Source: Terriglobia bacterium (GTDB lineage: Bacteria > Acidobacteriota > Terriglobia > Bryobacterales > Bryobacteraceae). Taken from it: DNA of 34,423 bases. Shown here one piece after another: positions 32,110 to 34,423 of the stretch (within the stretch, counting starts at the first letter, position 1; each line of letters starts with the position of its first letter). The translations under genes and the position numbers were made by a program. A model generated the notes under the pieces. The model was not told the origin of the DNA. It searched no databases and saw only the letters and a program-made list of their open reading frames with translations. The stretch is from NCBI GenBank assembly GCA_025358575.1, contig JANYJA010000082.1:1-34423 (forward strand), read 5' to 3'.

Positions 32110-33816
32110 ATGACTAAGCTCGCATGGCTAGTTTTTCTATCCTTTCCGCTGTTTTCACAAACCTTTAGCCTCCCGAGCGGACCAAGTCTTCCTGATGCTT
32201 GTAAGGTGGGGGATTTGTTCTTTTCAACCTCTCAGCCGCCCGGCAAGAACATCTTCGGCTGTATTCCGGCGAACTCCTGGGTGGCTGAAAGTGTAGGCAA
32301 GGAATTATTTACCGCCACGGGCCGTAAGACAGTTGCCCGCACGGCTCTATCTAAGCTTGAAGAGCAAGTGAGCCTGCGGGACTTTGGCTGTGCCGGAAAC
32401 GGGATTATCGACGACAGCGCGTGCGTTTCCGCATGGCTTAGTGATGTGATATCGCACCACCGGAGAGGCTTTTGTCCGGATGGCGTCTACAAAGTCACTA
32501 CTCCGATTACTTATAGAGTTAATTCCAACGGAGGGGACGACAACAACTTCACGGGCACCGTGATCCAAGGAGTGCGCGGCGGCTGTTCGCTCATGTGGTC
32601 GCAGAACGGCACTGGCGTGATGATTACATTAGTTGGCTCCAGGGGTATGCAGCAAGAAAAAGTAACTATAACCGGGATTCGATTTGTTAGAGACAACGTA
32701 TCCACCGGCGCATCCGCTGCTTTATTGCGTCTCGATGGCATCGCGGGCCTCTTTCTCAATCAAAATGATTTCGAAGGCCCCATATTGAACCAGGCCCACA
32801 CCCTGTGGCTGAGCGCGACCCAGCAGGGCGAAATCGGAGGGAACAACTTTACGGGTGCGGGAATCCTTTACGACGACCCCCTGAAGACCGGTGCCACCGG
32901 CCCGCTGGAAATTCACGGCAGTAATGTCGCGGGCATGGGAAACCATTACTTTTTCGAGCATAAAGGCGGAGACTCCTGGCTGCATAACAATCATATGGTC
33001 CAGGGCGGCGCCTGTATCTACAGTGACACCGGTGTAACCAAGCCCCCATTCAGCACAATTGTAGCCACCGACAACCATTGTGAGAATATGAGCGTGGTTG
33101 GGTTTTATATCAATGGTTCCGAACTATATGCCAAAGGCAATCAGATCTACATGTCTGAGGGTATCCCCGCCATTGATACAGTGATTGGCCGGTCCTGGAT
33201 CGATCTAAATCATATAGGCGGCGGAGATATCATCTTCCGGTCTGGCGCTTGTGCCGGCGCAGACCCGGCGCTAACTTTCTGCCGGATCTTTGGCAATGAT
33301 TACTATGGTTCGCTCCTGGATCACACCGCCTATCATCAGGTTCAAAACTTCATGAATATTAAGGCCGGGAACAATCCTCGCTCAACCATCTCTTCCAGAC
33401 TGGAGGATCCGCTCAAAATTACAACTTTCCAGATCGGCGGTTCGGTCAAGCTGCTTGATTTGCAGGGCAATAACCACCAGCCTCAGAATGTCTCGGAATC
33501 CCTTAGCGCGACAGGGAATGGCACAGCTACTTTCACGCTCGGCACCGGTTCGGCTCACGACTTTGGGATTCAAAGCAGCACGGCTCAAGACCACCTGAGC
33601 GTGATAAAAGATGGTGTCGAGTACATCCGTGCCACCCCTGCCAATACGACTTTTGCCAAACCTATTACATTGGCGGGTTCGCCGTTAGCGGCCTTGGGGA
33701 ACCCTCCAAACGGCACGATACAACTCTGCACCGATTGCACCGTCACGAACCCTTGCGCCGCAAAAGGCACTGGTGCCCTGGCAAAACGCCTCAACAACGT
33801 ATGGGTCTGCAATTAA
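32110..33816 (+). CDS. Secreted pectate-lyase-3-like beta-helix protein
   Basis: A 568-residue exported protein. Signal peptide (TKLAWLVFLSFPLFS-Q), then a short Cys-containing segment, then a Pectate_lyase_3-type motif (VSLRDFGCAGNGIIDDSACVSAWL) that opens a right-handed parallel beta-helix, with repeated short strands through about residue 430. A separate C-terminal part ends [29 protein letters not shown]-type (Cys-rich, similar to tails of acidobacterial phage-fibre-like proteins). No catalytic residues are evident, so enzyme activity is not claimed. It may bind or cleave polysaccharide at the surface. ATG 32110 begins the signal peptide; it lies only 11 bases after the tRNA CCA and has no good Shine-Dalgarno sequence. 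It ends tail to tail with the CbiO-like gene, the stops overlapping in TTAA. Confidence 0.7.
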   Translation: MTKLAWLVFLSFPLFSQTFSLPSGPSLPDACKVGDLFFSTSQPPGKNIFGCIPANSWVAESVGKELFTATGRKTVARTALSKLEEQVSLRDFGCAGNGIIDDSACVSAWLSDVISHHRRGFCPDGVYKVTTPITYRVNSNGGDDNNFTGTVIQGVRGGCSLMWSQNGTGVMITLVGSRGMQQEKVTITGIRFVRDNVSTGASAALLRLDGIAGLFLNQNDFEGPILNQAHTLWLSATQQGEIGGNNFTGAGILYDDPLKTGATGPLEIHGSNVAGMGNHYFFEHKGGDSWLHNNHMVQGGACIYSDTGVTKPPFSTIVATDNHCENMSVVGFYINGSELYAKGNQIYMSEGIPAIDTVIGRSWIDLNHIGGGDIIFRSGACAGADPALTFCRIFGNDYYGSLLDHTAYHQVQNFMNIKAGNNPRSTISSRLEDPLKITTFQIGGSVKLLDLQGNNHQPQNVSESLSATGNGTATFTLGTGSAHDFGIQSSTAQDHLSVIKDGVEYIRATPANTTFAKPITLAGSPLAALGNPPNGTIQLCTDCTVTNPCAAKGTGALAKRLNNVWVCN

Positions 33817-34423
33817 CCGTGATGGAGGTGCGGGTGTGGATGAGCCGCACCCGCTTTGTGAACATGGTGCTGCGCCCGGATCAGTCGGGCGCGTTCCAGT
33901 GTGCTTACATCGTGGAGGATTGCTAGGGGTTCGCCTTCAGCCACGATGCTCCCGCTGTCAAACACGTAACATCGGTCCGCAGTGTCCTCTAATGTATCTA
34001 AGTCATGAGTCGCGGTAATCACAGTCTTATTCCCCCCGCCCCATGACACTAAGAAATCAATCATCTGTCTCTGACTCTTGGGATCGAGCGCGGCGCTAGG
34101 CTCGTCCAGCAGCAAAACCTCGGGGTCAAGAATCAGAACGGACGCTAGCGCAACTCTTTTCTTCTCGCCGCCCGATAGCCGGTGAGGCGGCCTCTCCTTC
34201 AGGTGCGCGATGTCCATCAATTCCAGAGTTGCCATCACGCGCTGGCGGATCTCCTCCTTCGGCCAGCGAAGCTGCAGCGGCCCGAACGCCACTTCATCGA
34301 ACACGCTTGGGTTAAAGAGTTGGATATCCGGATTCTGGAAGATCAATCCAACGCGGCGCCGGAAACGAAACGTGAATTGCTCGTCCTCCAAGTCCACGGC
34401 GCTCAAACGCTTTCCATCGAAAA
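33813..34423 (-). CDS. cbiO: CbiO/EcfA-type cobalt-nickel ECF transporter ATPase (partial)
   Basis: The window holds the last 203 or so residues of an ABC ATPase read from the minus strand; the N-terminus with Walker A lies beyond the right edge. Visible motifs: Q-loop ([12 protein letters not shown]), signature [13 protein letters not shown], Walker [14 protein letters not shown] and switch histidine [20 protein letters not shown]. The QNPDIQLF and FDEVAFGP spacing is typical for energy-coupling-factor ATPases of the CbiO/NikO group. The tail [19 protein letters not shown] is rich in histidines, which supports a nickel or cobalt role. It converges with the beta-helix gene; the two stop codons share bases. 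Confidence 0.85.
   Translation of the reverse strand, partial: FDGKRLSAVDLEDEQFTFRFRRRVGLIFQNPDIQLFNPSVFDEVAFGPLQLRWPKEEIRQRVMATLELMDIAHLKERPPHRLSGGEKKRVALASVLILDPEVLLLDEPSAALDPKSQRQMIDFLVSWGGGNKTVITATHDLDTLEDTADRCYVFDSGSIVAEGEPLAILHDVSTLERARLIRAQHHVHKAGAAHPHPHLHHG

Noticed and set aside
32024-34423. tRNA-Cys as the attachment site of an integrated element carrying the beta-helix gene.
   Set aside because: No copy of the tRNA 3' end is seen downstream within the window and no integrase lies next to it. The gene downstream is a normal chromosomal transporter subunit.
1-34423. CRISPR arrays, rRNA genes and riboswitches.
   Set aside because: No regularly spaced direct repeats, no rRNA-like sequence and no riboswitch core could be recognised by eye.

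Overview
The window looks like chromosomal DNA from an Acidobacteriota genome, probably of the Solibacter/Bryobacterales type. This is inferred from gene content and not proven by a marker gene. The signs are a very large Oar-like TonB-dependent receptor with an N-terminal carboxypeptidase-regulatory domain, a secreted beta-propeller protein, an NtrY/NtrX pair, futalosine-pathway menaquinone synthesis (mqnC), and GC-rich, densely packed, overlapping genes.

Region 1 (about 1-6080) is a decayed accessory island. It holds an ISNCY-type transposase fragment, a frameshifted nucleotidyltransferase followed by a stub of a second gene, and a tyrosine recombinase broken over three frames. It also holds a ParB-DNA methyltransferase fusion gene killed by one frameshift and three nonsense codons, a second inverted scrap of a homologous ParB gene, and the N-terminal remnant of a SNF2-type helicase like those of DISARM-type defence loci. 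Three apparently intact genes sit among the debris: a MerR-family regulator with a long-spacer promoter, a GYD-domain protein and a secreted protein of unknown function.

Region 2 (6081-20268) is intact. It contains a secreted beta-propeller protein with a good promoter and a TTG start, the sigma-54-type response regulator ntrX with its kinase ntrY, and the TonB-dependent receptor. It continues with mqnC, and divergently from mqnC runs a three-gene unit: a molybdopterin oxidoreductase, a small exported protein and a multi-pass GT-C-like membrane protein. The mqnC/oxidoreductase gap carries back-to-back TATAAT boxes so close to the start codons that both transcripts may be nearly or fully leaderless.

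Region 3 (20269-26004) has a TraR/DksA-type zinc-finger gene on the plus strand. It converges with a tightly packed minus-strand operon deoC - GAF/GAF/PP2C phosphatase - lysA - nuoB - pgeF, whose genes overlap or nearly touch although they belong to unrelated pathways.

Region 4 (26059-34423) runs plus-strand: a NicO-type nickel/cobalt exporter with a very histidine-rich loop, a GNAT-like protein, yggS, a glycosyltransferase, a secreted CocE/NonD hydrolase, tRNA-Cys(GCA) and a secreted beta-helix protein. The hydrolase stop codon lies inside the tRNA gene. The last gene, on the minus strand and cut by the window edge, is a CbiO-type ATPase with a histidine-rich tail, a second link to nickel/cobalt transport.

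I found no convincing complete new defence or mobile system. The most interesting items are the defence/mobile gene graveyard, the altered GAFTGA loop in NtrX, the shared inverted repeat between deoC and the NicO gene, the leaderless divergent promoters, and the tRNA overlap.
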